Notes: generated by a model from the sequence alone, not told the origin. Numbered from the stretch's first letter, positions 37,188 through 45,901 are shown. The stretch: 62,611 nucleotides of DNA from an uncultured Brevundimonas sp. (GCF_937870815.1 NZ_CALMZS010000138.1:1-62611); one strand, 5' to 3'. Numbers and translations: made by a program.

Positions 37188-37229
37188 GACCTACCAAGGC
37201 AGGCGGAATCCGGAAACCGCGGAGGGCAT

Positions 37230-38186
37230 ATGGCGGCGGCATTGACGCTCGACGGGGTCGGCAAGCGCTACGGCGACTTCCAGGCCGTGCGCGATCTCAG
37301 CTTCGCGGTGGAGAAGGGCTCCATCTGCGGCTTCCTGGGCCCGAACGGCGCGGGCAAGACCTCGACCATCCGGATGATTCTCGGCCTGCAGCCCGTCACC
37401 TCGGGCCGCATCACCATTCTCGGCGCCGACGACGGCCGCAAGGTGCGCGACCGCATCGGCTTCCTTCCCGAGGAGCGCGGCCTCTACAAGAAGATGACGC
37501 CAGTCGACGCCATCGCCTTCTTCGGCGCGCTCAAGGGCCTGCCGACCGGCGAGGCCCGCCGCCGCGCCCGCGAGATGCTCGACGCCCAGGGCCTGGGGGA
37601 GGCGAAGCGAAAGAAGATGAAGGCGCTGTCCAAGGGCATGTCCCAGAAGGTGCAGCTGATCGCCGCGGTCGTGCACCGCCCCGAGTTCGTGATCCTCGAC
37701 GAGCCGTTCTCCGGCCTCGACCCGGTCAACCAGCAGGGGCTGGAGGCGATGATTCGCGGCCTCGCCGCCGACGGGGCCACGGTGCTGTTCTCGACCCATG
37801 TGATGCAGCACGCCGAGCGGCTGTGCGACAAGGTGGTGCTGCTGGCCCGCGGCCGGAAGGCGTTCGAGGGCACTGTCGCCGAGGCCCGGGCCACCACCCC
37901 GCGCTTTCTCGAACTGGAAGGCGCCATCGCCCCCGAGCAGGCGGCGGGCCTGCCGGGCGTCAGCGGCGTCGAGGTGATCTCCCATGCGGACGGCGTCCGC
38001 GTCCTCAAGGCGGCGCTGGCGCCCGGAGGCCAGGGCCAGGACGCGCTCAGGGCCGCCTTCCTCGGCGGTCTCGACGTGCGCCGCTTCGAACTGCGCGAGC
38101 CCGGCCTGCACGACGCCTTCATCGGCCTGACCGGCGACAACCCCGATCAGGACCAGTCCGTCCAGGCCGCGGAGGCCGCCCGATGA
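37230..38186 (+). CDS. NatA-type ABC transporter ATP-binding protein
   Basis: The 318-residue protein has Walker A GPNGAGKTS near residue 36, a divergent signature LSKGMSQKVQ, Walker B VILDEPFSGLDP and the switch His in STHVMQHAERL. A C-terminal regulatory stretch of about 85 residues follows (DUF4162-like). With the next gene it forms an ABC-2 exporter like Na+ efflux pump NatAB; the substrate is not visible. Its stop overlaps the permease ATG by 4 bp. Confidence 0.92.
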   Translation: MAAALTLDGVGKRYGDFQAVRDLSFAVEKGSICGFLGPNGAGKTSTIRMILGLQPVTSGRITILGADDGRKVRDRIGFLPEERGLYKKMTPVDAIAFFGALKGLPTGEARRRAREMLDAQGLGEAKRKKMKALSKGMSQKVQLIAAVVHRPEFVILDEPFSGLDPVNQQGLEAMIRGLAADGATVLFSTHVMQHAERLCDKVVLLARGRKAFEGTVAEARATTPRFLELEGAIAPEQAAGLPGVSGVEVISHADGVRVLKAALAPGGQGQDALRAAFLGGLDVRRFELREPGLHDAFIGLTGDNPDQDQSVQAAEAAR

Positions 38187-39538
38187 ACCGCACCCTGCTG
38201 ATCGCCCGGCGCGAGTTCGCCGCCTACGCCAGGACCGTCGGCTTCTGGCTGTCGTTGCTGGCCTTTCCGCTGTTCGCCGTGCTGGGCGGCGCCGTGCCCA
38301 TCCTGATGAAGACCAGCGAGCCGATACGGCAGGTGGTGGTGCTGGAGGAGGGGCCGCAGGCCGCCGGTCTGGCGGCGGCCGTGCAGGCGGCGCTGCAGGA
38401 CGAGAAGGCCAGCCGTGACCGCCTCCGCGAGGCGGCCGCCGGGGCCTCCGCCGCGGGCGCCGCGCTGGATCAGCTGGACGGGCCGAAGATGACCATCGTC
38501 GCGCCGCCCGCCGACCTCGCCGCCTCGCCGCCCGGGACGGCGCGCGAGCGGCTGGTTCGCCGCCATCTCGGCGACGAGGCGCCGGCCCAGCGGCGGCTCG
38601 ACGCGGTGGTGCTGCTTGACCGCACGGGGGAGGGGCCCGGCGCCCGGGTGTGGACCCGCCGGGCCTCGGATGGTGCGGTCGCGAATTTCGTCGGGCGCGT
38701 CCTGAAGGACGCCCACCGCCGCGAGGTGTTCCGGTCGGCCGGCATCGACCTGGCGGTGGTGGAGTCGACCCAGCGGTTCGAGCCCGAGGTCAGGACGCTG
38801 TCGCCGAATTCGGCCAGCGGCGGGGAAACCTCCTTCCGCGACGAACTGCCGGGCATCATCGGCCTCGCCTCGGGCTTCCTGCTGTGGTCGTTGATCATCA
38901 CCGGCGCCTCGATCCTGCTGAACAGCGTGATGGAGGAGAAGTCCAACAAGATTCTCGAGGTCTTGCTGTCGTCGGCCTCGGCGACCGAGATCCTGACCGG
39001 AAAGGTGCTGGGCGTGGCCCTGCTGACCGTCACCGTCCTGCTGGCCTGGGGCGGCATCGGCGCGGCCGGGCTGATCGCCGGCTTGCCGCAGTATGCGCCG
39101 ATGATCGGCGAGGTGCTGCTGGAGCGCGGCCTGATCGGCTATTTCGCCCTCTACGCCGTCGGCGGCTATCTGATGTACGCCGTGCTGTTCGCCGCCATCG
39201 GGGCCTTCTGCGAGACGCCGCGCGACGCCCAGACGCTGATGGGGCCGATCATGATGATCCTGGTCGTGCCGCTGCTGGTCATGCAGATGGCCATCCGCAC
39301 CCCGGACGCGCCGGTGGTGCAGGTCCTGTCGTGGGTGCCGTTCTTCACCCCCTTCCTGATGAGCGCCCGCGCCCCGTCGGAGCCGCCGATGATCGAGATC
39401 GCCGGCACCATGGCGGGGATGTTCGCCTTCGCCCTGCTGATGGTGTGGATCGCCGGCCGCGCCTTCCGGGCCGGCGCCCTGTCGGACGTCAAGCTGAACT
39501 GGAGGAGCTTCGCCGGGGCGATCGGCCGGGGGCGATAG
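38183..39538 (+). CDS. NatB-type ABC-2 exporter permease
   Basis: The 451-residue protein has one N-terminal helix (about residues 20-42), a large extracytoplasmic domain (about 43-235) and five or six C-terminal helices (about 240-430) in ABC-2 order. The motif MEEKSNKILEVLLSS lies between helices, as in NatB and related exporters. It starts within the ATPase stop (ATGA) and is followed by a REP-like element and a bidirectional terminator. Confidence 0.92.
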   Translation: MNRTLLIARREFAAYARTVGFWLSLLAFPLFAVLGGAVPILMKTSEPIRQVVVLEEGPQAAGLAAAVQAALQDEKASRDRLREAAAGASAAGAALDQLDGPKMTIVAPPADLAASPPGTARERLVRRHLGDEAPAQRRLDAVVLLDRTGEGPGARVWTRRASDGAVANFVGRVLKDAHRREVFRSAGIDLAVVESTQRFEPEVRTLSPNSASGGETSFRDELPGIIGLASGFLLWSLIITGASILLNSVMEEKSNKILEVLLSSASATEILTGKVLGVALLTVTVLLAWGGIGAAGLIAGLPQYAPMIGEVLLERGLIGYFALYAVGGYLMYAVLFAAIGAFCETPRDAQTLMGPIMMILVVPLLVMQMAIRTPDAPVVQVLSWVPFFTPFLMSARAPSEPPMIEIAGTMAGMFAFALLMVWIAGRAFRAGALSDVKLNWRSFAGAIGRGR

Positions 39539-39550
39539 GGGCGCCGTCGA

Positions 39551-39573
39551 CCTTCTCCCCTTGGTGGAGAAGG
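39551..39573. repeat. Single REP-like palindrome
   Basis: CCTTCTCC (39551-39558) and GGAGAAGG (39566-39573) form a stem with a 7-nt loop just after the exporter permease. Similar short palindromes are scattered between genes of Caulobacterales. It is related in style, but not identical, to the pair at 8669-8826. Confidence 0.55.
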
Positions 39574-39590
39574 AAGCCAGGTGCGCAATG

Positions 39591-39627
39591 AAAAAGGCCG
39601 CTCCGGTTTCCCGGGGGCGGCCTTTTG
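39591..39627. terminator. Bidirectional terminator between the ABC permease and rpsU
   Basis: AAAAGGCCGC (39592-39601) pairs with GCGGCCTTTT (39617-39626). A/T runs lie on both sides, so it can end transcription on either strand. The flanking genes converge here. Confidence 0.88.
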
Positions 39628-39649
39628 ATCTTCTGTCCGGAACGTCGGC

Positions 39650-39907
39650 CTAGCCGCGGCTCGGGCCGCCCACGCCGGGAACCCGGGGCTTCGGCGGCGG
39701 CAGCAGGCCTTCGCGCTGGGCGCGCTTGCGGGCCAGCTTGCGGGCGCGGCGCACGGCCTCGGCCTTCTGGCGGGCGCGCTTCTCCGAGGGCTTCTCGTAG
39801 TGGACGTGGCGCTTCATCTCGCGGAAGCTGCCTTCGCGCTGCATCTTCTTCTTCAGCGCCTTGAGGGCCTGATCGACGTTGTTGTCGCGGACGAAAATCT
39901 GAACCAG
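39650..39907 (-). CDS. rpsU: 30S ribosomal protein S21 (apparent CTG start)
   Basis: The protein is S21: [20 protein letters not shown] at the start, then a long basic helical tail. S21 joins the small subunit near the mRNA anti-Shine-Dalgarno region. The family begins right at this VQIFV block, and no ATG, GTG or TTG is placed there; the codon before GTT is CTG at 39907-39905, with AAGGAG eight bases upstream. The frame continues upstream without homology. This gives 85 residues, the usual length for alphaproteobacteria. Confidence 0.92.
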   Translation of the reverse strand: MVQIFVRDNNVDQALKALKKKMQREGSFREMKRHVHYEKPSEKRARQKAEAVRRARKLARKRAQREGLLPPPKPRVPGVGGPSRG

Positions 39908-40095
39908 GTGAAACTCTCCTTTGGCCGCCCGCCGCGTCCTGTGAGGGAGACGGGCAGACAAATAAATCTCATCCTCGTCAGACGGGGGTCCGCGAGTGAA
40001 GGCGGGCTGATACACGAGCGGCCCCGCCCTGTCCAGATCGCCGCGGCAAGATGTGAAGGGTCGAAACGCCCGCCGGACGGGCATATGCTGGCGCC

Positions 40096-40800
40096 ATGAC
40101 CGACGCGCCACACCTGTCGAACGAGCCGCCGCAGGGGGAGGCTCTCAAAGCCGAGGCTCCCAAAGCCGACTGGGCCGACCGCACGGAACAGGCGGTGCTG
40201 GACGCGGCGATCGAGCGCGCCCCGGCCCTGGGCTGGAACAGTCGCATGGTCCGCGCCGCCTGCGCGGCGAACGGCCTATCGCGGGGGGATGAGGAACTGC
40301 TGCTGCCCAATGGGGCGCGCGATCTGGCCGCCCTGCTGTCGCGGCGCCACGACGCACGGGCGCTGGCGGCCCTGTCGGACCTCGATCCCGCGTCGCTGAA
40401 GATTCGCGAGCGAATCGCCCGCGCCGTCTCGGCCCGGCTGGAGGCGGGGGCGGCCGATCTGGAGGCGACGCGCCGCTGCGCCGCCTTCCTCGCCCTGCCG
40501 CCCAACGCCGACCTGGGGCTGAAGCTGGCGTGGGAGAGCGCCGACCAGCTGTGGAACTGGGCCGGGGACACGGCCACCGACTGGAACCACTATTCGAAGC
40601 GGGCCATCCTGTCGGGCATCCTGATCCCGGCCCTGACCCTGCGCTGGTTCGACGGCCGGGACGCCGCCGAGGCCTTCGTGGCCCGCCGCATCGACAACGT
40701 CATGGCCTTCGAGAAATGGAAGGCCGGCAAGGATTTCGACGCGCCGCTGAGGAAGATGACGGAGGCGCTGAGCCGGATGCGGTATGGGGCGAGGGGTTAG
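40096..40800 (+). CDS. COQ9-family ubiquinone biosynthesis protein
   Basis: The 234-residue helical protein matches the bacterial COQ9/TetR-like lipid-binding family. It has an N-terminal HTH-like bundle and the conserved block [26 protein letters not shown] (about residues 141-166). COQ9 binds isoprenoid lipids and presents quinone intermediates to COQ7. It is divergent from rpsU and converges on the HEPN-like gene, whose stop overlaps its own by 4 bp. Confidence 0.9.
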   Translation: MTDAPHLSNEPPQGEALKAEAPKADWADRTEQAVLDAAIERAPALGWNSRMVRAACAANGLSRGDEELLLPNGARDLAALLSRRHDARALAALSDLDPASLKIRERIARAVSARLEAGAADLEATRRCAAFLALPPNADLGLKLAWESADQLWNWAGDTATDWNHYSKRAILSGILIPALTLRWFDGRDAAEAFVARRIDNVMAFEKWKAGKDFDAPLRKMTEALSRMRYGARG

Positions 40801-41300
40801 CTCCCTTTTCGCTTGCCCACTACGCAAGCGAACGCCAATTGCCTCTTTGCGTCGTCAGGTGCGCCATCAAGCAACAAGTTGGCGGCCTCGGCCTCGTCGA
40901 TCAGATTCAAGACACTCTTGCGCTTGAGCTTCAAGGGAGTCGGATCGTAGTCAGCTGCGTGGCGCTCAAGCTTAAGGCGTTCGAGCGTTTCGGCGAAAAT
41001 CTCGACGGAGTTATCGATGGACGAAGCAATGCCCCGCCTTGCCTTCGATTTTCGTTCTGGGTCGAGTTCATTCATTACGGTTTCGCTCCGTCCGTGATCC
41101 AAAGCACGGAAGGTGCGAGCCCATTCCGGAAGCGCCCGCTTCTGGGGAGACGAACCAACCACTTGATTAGCGCATAGCGTCGCCAGCGCAGTGAACATGG
41201 CGTAGTAGGCGGTGCTGACGGCTCTGCGTAAATCCGCCTGACTCGGCTTGTGTCCAGTCGCATTGGCCAGCCGCCGAGCAGTCTTGATAAGTTCGCTCAA
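40797..41300 (-). CDS. HEPN-like domain protein of an unassigned two-gene cassette
   Basis: The 167-residue protein has the helical pattern of HEPN domains: RRAVSTAYYAMFTALATL near residue 25 and an RX6H motif, R62 to H69 (ARTFRALDHG), matching the RX4-6H active site of HEPN RNases. Base composition is less GC-rich than its neighbours and codon use is less biased, suggesting transfer. Its ATG overlaps the stop of a 99-residue partner by 4 bp. A toxin or abortive-infection role is inferred from the domain and gene pair only. Confidence 0.7.
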   Translation of the reverse strand: MSELIKTARRLANATGHKPSQADLRRAVSTAYYAMFTALATLCANQVVGSSPQKRALPEWARTFRALDHGRSETVMNELDPERKSKARRGIASSIDNSVEIFAETLERLKLERHAADYDPTPLKLKRKSVLNLIDEAEAANLLLDGAPDDAKRQLAFACVVGKRKGS

Positions 41301-41596
41301 GCGGCCTTGTCTTCCGGCAGTTCGTGGACGATCCGGGGGAATCGATCATCACCGGCTTTGAGCAAGGCGCGCCGCACCTCGTGAATTGCCTTGATCGAAT
41401 CAAGGCCGCGCAGCGATGTCTTGCCCTTCTTGAAAACGGAACGGATTTTTAGAATCCGGTTTCCATCCAGATCTCGACCTTCAGTGACCATGGCGCGCGC
41501 GAAACCGGCGGATCCCAGCCGTTCCCGAAGAACGCCTTCCACGATCCGTTTTGCTTCAGACAGCTCGATATTCGTGTCATTGGACATATCGGACAT
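41297..41596 (-). CDS. Small partner of the HEPN-like protein
   Basis: The 99-residue protein is mixed alpha/beta, with an N-terminal helix (SEAKRIVEGVLRERLG), a strand-rich middle (ILKIRSVFKKGKTS) and a C-terminal helix (SIKAIHEVRRALLKAGDDR). No family is recognised. It lies first in the cassette with a 4-bp overlap to the HEPN-like gene, the usual place of an antitoxin or sensor. An alternative ATG is at 41587. Confidence 0.65.
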   Translation of the reverse strand: MSDMSNDTNIELSEAKRIVEGVLRERLGSAGFARAMVTEGRDLDGNRILKIRSVFKKGKTSLRGLDSIKAIHEVRRALLKAGDDRFPRIVHELPEDKAA

Positions 41597-41636
41597 ATAG
41601 CACGAGCTGCTTATCCGACCAATCTGGACACCCGGC

Positions 41637-42716
41637 CTACAGCGGCTTCACCCGGTTCACATGGCCCATCTTGCGGCCGGGGCGGGCCTCGGCCTTGCCG
41701 TAGAGGTGCAGGCGGGCGTCGGGCTTGCCGGCCAGGGTCTTCCACTGCTCGACCTCGTCGCCCAGCAGATTGGTCATCTCGACCCTGGCGTGGGCGGCCG
41801 TGGGACCCAGCGGCCAGCCGGCGATGGCGCGGATGTGCTGTTCGAACTGGTCGCAGACGCAGCCGTCCTGGGTCCAGTGGCCGGTGTTGTGGACCCGCGG
41901 CGCGATCTCGTTGACCAGCAGGCGGCCGCGGCCGAGGTCGAACAGTTCGACGCCCAGCACGCCGACATAGTCGAGGCCCTCGAGGACGGCCCTGGCGATG
42001 GCCTTCGCCCGTTTTTCGGTCTTCGCGTCGACGGCGGCGGGGGCGAGGGTGGTCTTGAGGACCCCGCCCCTGTGGATGTTCTCGCCCAGCGGATAGACGG
42101 CGATCTTGCCGTCGGCGCCGCGGGCGGCGATCACCGACAGTTCGCGGGCGAAGTCGGCCTTCGCCTCGAGGATGGCGGGCCGTTCGCCGACCGCGCGCCA
42201 GGCGTCGGCGGCCATGGCGGCCGAGCGGACCCAGACCTGGCCCTTGCCGTCATAGCCTTCGCGGCGGGTCTTCAGCAGCGCCGGCGTTCCCAGCCGCTCC
42301 AGCCCGGCCAGCAGGTCGTCGAGGTCGTCGACGGCGACGAAGTCGACGGTGCCGGCGCCGACGCCGTTGAGGAAGGTCTTCTCCTCGACCCGGTCCTGGG
42401 CCACGGCCAGCGCCCTCGGGCCGGGCGCCACCAGGGCTCCGCCCTCGACCAGCCGCTCGACCGAGGCGGCCGGCACGTTCTCGAATTCGAAGGTCACCGC
42501 CCGGGCCACCCGCCCGAGCACGGTCAGGGCCGTGGGGTCGTCATAGGCGGCGACGATCTGGCCCTGCGACACGCGGCCGGCCGGGCTGTTCTCCTCCGGA
42601 TCGAGGATGACGACGTTGAAGCCCAGCCGCGACGCCGCCTGGCTGAGCATCCGGCCGAGCTGGCCGCCGCCGAGGATGCCGAGGGTCGAGCCGGGGGGCA
42701 GGGGAAGCGTCGTCAC
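41637..42716 (-). CDS. purK: N5-carboxyaminoimidazole ribonucleotide synthase
   Basis: The 359-residue enzyme is an ATP-grasp protein: PPGSTLGILGGGQLGRML at the start, KTRREGYDGKGQ near 165, and the ATP-grasp GVELFDLGRGRLLVNEIAPRVHNTGHWT-like region around 258-285. It carboxylates AIR with bicarbonate and ATP for purine synthesis, and PurE then rearranges the product. The start is GTG directly after the purE stop, so the two are translationally coupled. Confidence 0.97.
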   Translation of the reverse strand: MTTLPLPPGSTLGILGGGQLGRMLSQAASRLGFNVVILDPEENSPAGRVSQGQIVAAYDDPTALTVLGRVARAVTFEFENVPAASVERLVEGGALVAPGPRALAVAQDRVEEKTFLNGVGAGTVDFVAVDDLDDLLAGLERLGTPALLKTRREGYDGKGQVWVRSAAMAADAWRAVGERPAILEAKADFARELSVIAARGADGKIAVYPLGENIHRGGVLKTTLAPAAVDAKTEKRAKAIARAVLEGLDYVGVLGVELFDLGRGRLLVNEIAPRVHNTGHWTQDGCVCDQFEQHIRAIAGWPLGPTAAHARVEMTNLLGDEVEQWKTLAGKPDARLHLYGKAEARPGRKMGHVNRVKPL

Positions 42717-43208
42717 TCAGTCCTCGACCGTCTCGTGCACCGCCTCGGTCTGGGCTTCGCGGAAGGCCGTCAGGCGCCCGGCCAGCACCGGATCCGACAG
42801 GGCCAGGATCTGGGCGGCGAGGATGCCGGCGTTCTTCGCGCCGGCCTCGCCGATGGCCAGCGTCGCCACTGGAATGCCGCCGGGCATCTGGGCGATCGAC
42901 AGCAGGCTGTCCATGCCCTTGAGGGCCTTCGATTCGACCGGCACGCCCAGCACCGGCAGCTCGGTCATCGAGGCGGCCATGCCCGGCAGGTGGGCGGCGC
43001 CGCCGGCCCCGGCGATAATGACCTTGAAGCCCGCGGCCCGGGCGCCGGTGGCGAAGTCGACCAGGCGTTTGGGGGTGCGGTGGGCGCTGACCACCCGGGC
43101 GTCCCAGGCTACGCCCAGCCGGTCGAGGGCGTCGGCGGCGTGCTTCATGGTCGGCCAGTCCGAGCGGCTGCCCATGATGATCGCCACGGGGGGAGTCTCG
43201 GTCGCCAT
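42717..43208 (-). CDS. purE: N5-carboxyaminoimidazole ribonucleotide mutase
   Basis: The 163-residue protein is class I Pur[20 protein letters not shown] near residue 9, [11 protein letters not shown] near 40 with the catalytic His, [12 protein letters not shown] near 66 and [14 protein letters not shown] near 109. It converts N5-CAIR to CAIR. Its stop directly abuts the purK GTG. It is divergent from the GGDEF gene. Confidence 0.97.
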   Translation of the reverse strand: MATETPPVAIIMGSRSDWPTMKHAADALDRLGVAWDARVVSAHRTPKRLVDFATGARAAGFKVIIAGAGGAAHLPGMAASMTELPVLGVPVESKALKGMDSLLSIAQMPGGIPVATLAIGEAGAKNAGILAAQILALSDPVLAGRLTAFREAQTEAVHETVED

Positions 43209-43334
43209 CGATGCGCGCCCTTTTCGCGGGAAAGCGGCGCGATACAGGACTCGCGTTGCGCCCGCAACCGACGGCGTTAGGCTCATTCCGGGCCGGAGCC
43301 TGGTGAGTCGCCGGCCGGGGAGTGATTTTCTTCT

Positions 43335-43898
43335 GTGACCGACGCGGCCGTCATCGACCCCATCGCCGAGATCGAGCGACTGCGCGCCGAGGTCGAGGCG
43401 CTGCGCCGCCGCGCCGAGGCGGCCGAGGCCGCCGCCGACCACGACGTGCTGACCCCGGCCCTGAACCGGCGCGGCTTCATCGCCGCCATGAAGAGCGCCA
43501 TGGCCTTCTGCCAGCGCCATGAGGTGCCGGCCGTGCTGCTCTACCTCGATCTGGACGGCTTCAAGGGCGTCAACGACCGCCTCGGCCACGCCGCCGGCGA
43601 CGCCGCCCTGGTGCATGTGGCCGAGATGATGCGCGCCAACCTGCGCGAGTCCGACGCCGTCGGCCGGCTGGGGGGGGACGAGTTCGGCCTGCTGATGCTC
43701 AACGCCGGTCTCGAGGAGGGCCGGGAGAAGGCCCGGAGGCTGGCCGCCGCCCTCGAAGAGGCGCCGTTCGAATGGGAAGGCCGCTCGGCCGGCCTCGGCG
43801 GCTCGTTCGGCGTCCGCGCCTTCGCCGGTCATACCGATCCGGAGGTCTGGCTGGCCGAGGCCGACGCCGCCATGTGGGTGCGCAAGAAGGGGCGGTGA
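43335..43898 (+). CDS. Soluble diguanylate cyclase (GGDEF protein)
   Basis: The 187-residue protein has an N-terminal coiled coil (about residues 10-35, [20 protein letters not shown]) and a GGDEF domain. The active site GGDEF is intact near 114, and the inhibitory I-site RESD lies five residues before it, so it should make c-di-GMP with product inhibition. No membrane helix or sensor domain is present. The start is GTG at 43335. A BrnT toxin gene follows after 39 bp. Confidence 0.92.
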   Translation: MTDAAVIDPIAEIERLRAEVEALRRRAEAAEAAADHDVLTPALNRRGFIAAMKSAMAFCQRHEVPAVLLYLDLDGFKGVNDRLGHAAGDAALVHVAEMMRANLRESDAVGRLGGDEFGLLMLNAGLEEGREKARRLAAALEEAPFEWEGRSAGLGGSFGVRAFAGHTDPEVWLAEADAAMWVRKKGR

Positions 43899-43903
43899 TT
43901 GGC

Positions 43904-43924
43904 ATATACGGAATTTCCGTATAT
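43904..43924. promoter_or_regulatory. Perfect 21-bp palindrome, likely toxin-antitoxin operator
   Basis: ATATACGGAA-T-TTCCGTATAT has perfect 10-bp arms around one central base. It ends 13 bp before the BrnT start and contains TATA-like sequence fit for a -10 box. This is the expected position for autorepression by the HTH antitoxin. Confidence 0.7.
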
Positions 43925-43937
43925 AAGGGAGCTATGT

Positions 43938-44210
43938 GTGGAGTTCGAATGGGACCCGGCGAAGGCGGCGGCGAACCTCGCCAAGCACGGGGTTCCGTTC
44001 GAATTGGCCACCGAGGTGTTCGACGACGACCGTTTGCTGATCGACGAAGACCGCGACAGCTGCGGGGAATATCGGGGCCGCGCGATCGGCCGGTCGCGGG
44101 CCGGTCTGCTTTTCGTGGTCTACACGGAGAAGACCGACGCGCTCATCCGGATCATATCGGCTCGAAAGGCCTTGGCGCATGAGCGAAAAGCCTATGAATC
44201 GGTTTCGTAG
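43938..44210 (+). CDS. brnT: BrnT-family toxin
   Basis: The 90-residue protein matches BrnT RNase toxins: EFEWDPAKAAANLAKHGVPF at the start, EVFDDD, a GRAIGRSRAGLLFVVYT strand region and a late IRIISARKALAHERKAYE. The RelE-like fold cleaves RNA. The GTG at 43938 has AGGGAG upstream; an out-of-frame ATG lies close by at 43934. The antitoxin gene overlaps its end by 32 bp. Confidence 0.9.
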   Translation: MEFEWDPAKAAANLAKHGVPFELATEVFDDDRLLIDEDRDSCGEYRGRAIGRSRAGLLFVVYTEKTDALIRIISARKALAHERKAYESVS

Positions 44211-44535
44211 GGGCGAGCCCTTCAGCCTGTCTGATGAACAGCGCGCCCTTCTGGACGGCTTGCCGGAAGAAGAGGTTGAGGCCCGGGCCGCCGCCGACCC
44301 GGACGCCCAACCTTTGTCCGGTGATCAGCTGGACCGTATGCTCGCCGCACGGAAAGTCAGATTGGCGCGCCGGGCCACGGGATTGTCGCAGGTCGCGTTC
44401 GCCCGGACCTATCGCTTCAAGGTGGGGCGATTGAGAGACCTCGAACAGGGTCGAACGCGGGCTGACTCGGCGACAGAAGCCTATCTGACGGCCATTCGCC
44501 GAGACCCGGAGACGGTGAAACGTCTTCTGGCCTGA
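44179..44535 (+). CDS. HTH-type antitoxin paired with BrnT
   Basis: The 118-residue protein ends in an XRE-like helix-turn-helix (about residues 60-118, LARRATGLSQVAFARTYRFKVGRLRDLEQG) like HigA/MqsA-type antitoxins. Its N-terminal half (about 1-50) is acidic and likely wraps the toxin. The usual BrnA antitoxin is a ribbon-helix-helix protein, so this is a different partner class. It should bind the palindrome at 43904-43924. Confidence 0.85.
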   Translation: MSEKPMNRFRRGEPFSLSDEQRALLDGLPEEEVEARAAADPDAQPLSGDQLDRMLAARKVRLARRATGLSQVAFARTYRFKVGRLRDLEQGRTRADSATEAYLTAIRRDPETVKRLLA

Positions 44536-44538
44536 TCC

Positions 44539-44763
44539 TCAGGCGATGATGTCCGGCAGGACGATCGCCTCGATCTTCACGATCTCGTCGCGCAGGGTCA
44601 GCTTCTTGCGCTTGAGCCGGGCGATCATCAGCTGGTCCGGCACCGGCATATGGCCCAGGGCCTCGATCGAGGCGTCGAGGTCGGCATGCTCCTGGCGCAA
44701 CTCCTTGAGCCGGGCGTGCAGCGCCTGCTCTTCCTCGCTCAGAAACGGATCGTCGTCGTTCAT
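44539..44763 (-). CDS. YdcH-family (DUF465) protein
   Basis: The 74-residue protein is a helical hairpin: LHARLKELRQEHADLDASIEAL followed by MIARLKRKKLTLRDEIVKIE. This is the DUF465 pattern. The function is unknown. It converges with the antitoxin gene, whose stop is 3 bp away. A second DUF465 gene lies at 46018. Confidence 0.9.
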   Translation of the reverse strand: MNDDDPFLSEEEQALHARLKELRQEHADLDASIEALGHMPVPDQLMIARLKRKKLTLRDEIVKIEAIVLPDIIA

Positions 44764-44801
44764 GGTCGGGCCCCGGAGGCGGGCTTATAGCGCGCGCCGG
44801 T

Positions 44802-45278
44802 TCACGCCGGAAGCCGTTCGGCGAGGGCGGTCAGGCCGGGACGCGGCGTCATCGGCGACCACTGCCGCGCCGCCGCGATCAGGGCCGCAAGCACCGGGCG
44901 CGGGGCACCCTCCGGCGCCGGGGTCAGCGCCTCCAGCGCCGCCAGCAGCCGGCGCTCCGCCTCCAGCTCCACGGCCTTGACCTGGGCGCGGACCGCCTCG
45001 CGGTCGGCGTCGTCCAGATCGGGGTTGCGGCCCTTGAGCGCGCGGCGCACCTCGCGCAGCGGCGCGATGACCGCCTCCTGCCAGGCCCGGGCGATGTCGC
45101 AGGCCGCCTCCAGAGTGTCGGCGTCGGGGGCGCGCCCGGTCCGCGCCGCCCACGCCGCCCAGAGCAGCAGCGGCACGTTCTGGCCGGCGGCGTCCTGCAG
45201 GTGCAGGCAGGCCTCGGCCACGCCCCGGGAGCCATAGGCCCGCACCGCCCAGGTCCAGAGGGAGTCGCCGGCCGTCAT
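44802..45278 (-). CDS. TIGR02444 family protein
   Basis: The 158-residue helical protein starts with the family's SLWTWAVRAYGSRGVAEACLHLQD (about residues 6-29) and has the QNVPLLLWAAW segment near 33. Function is unknown. Its ATG overlaps the ubiX stop by 4 bp (ATGA), so it is translated with ubiX. A strongly charged Glu/Arg helix fills the middle. Confidence 0.85.
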   Translation of the reverse strand: MTAGDSLWTWAVRAYGSRGVAEACLHLQDAAGQNVPLLLWAAWAARTGRAPDADTLEAACDIARAWQEAVIAPLREVRRALKGRNPDLDDADREAVRAQVKAVELEAERRLLAALEALTPAPEGAPRPVLAALIAAARQWSPMTPRPGLTALAERLPA

Positions 45279-45901
45279 TTCGCCGGCGCGGCCTTCAGCC
45301 CCGCCCAGCGGCGGACCCCCGACCACTCGAGCCCGAACAGGTCCAGGGCCCGGCCCACCGACTGGTCGACCATCTCCTCGATCGAGGCAGGCTTCGCATA
45401 GAAGGCGGGCAGGGGCGGGGCGATGATCGCGCCCATCTCGGTCAGCGCCGTCATGGTGCGCAAATGGCCCAGATGCAGCGGCGTCTCGCGCACCATCAGC
45501 ACCAGCGGCCGGCGCTCCTTCAGCACCACGTCCGCGGCGCGGGTCAGCAGCGTCGAGGTCGCCCCGGTGGCGATCTCGCTCATCGTCCGCACCGAACAGG
45601 GGGCGACGATCATTCCCATGGTCCGGAACGACCCCGAGGCGATCGAGGCGCCGACGTCGTTCAGCCGGTGCGCCACATCGGCGCGAGCCATCAGCTCGTC
45701 GGCCGACAGATCGGTCTCCTGGGACAGCGTCAGCAGGGCCGCGCGGGTGACGACGAGGTGGCTCTCGACCCCGAGGTCACGCAGCGCCTCAAGGGCCCGG
45801 ACCCCGTAAGCTGCGCCGGAGGCTCCGGAAATTCCGACGACGAGGCGCGGGCGGGGCGGCGCCGGCGGGTTCCGTACGGCTCCGTTCACATCATCGGCCA
45901 T
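45275..45901 (-). CDS. ubiX: Flavin prenyltransferase UbiX
   Basis: The 208-residue protein matches UbiX: VVGISGASGAAYGVRALEAL near residue 20, SFRTMGMIVAPCSVRTMSEIA near 90, RRPLVLMVRETPLHLGHLR near 129 and PAFYAKP near 163. It makes prenylated FMN, the cofactor of the decarboxylase UbiD in ubiquinone synthesis. The ATG at 45901 is preferred; an upstream ATG at 45961 adds unconserved residues. UbiD is not in the window. Confidence 0.95.
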   Translation of the reverse strand: MADDVNGAVRNPPAPPRPRLVVGISGASGAAYGVRALEALRDLGVESHLVVTRAALLTLSQETDLSADELMARADVAHRLNDVGASIASGSFRTMGMIVAPCSVRTMSEIATGATSTLLTRAADVVLKERRPLVLMVRETPLHLGHLRTMTALTEMGAIIAPPLPAFYAKPASIEEMVDQSVGRALDLFGLEWSGVRRWAGLKAAPAK

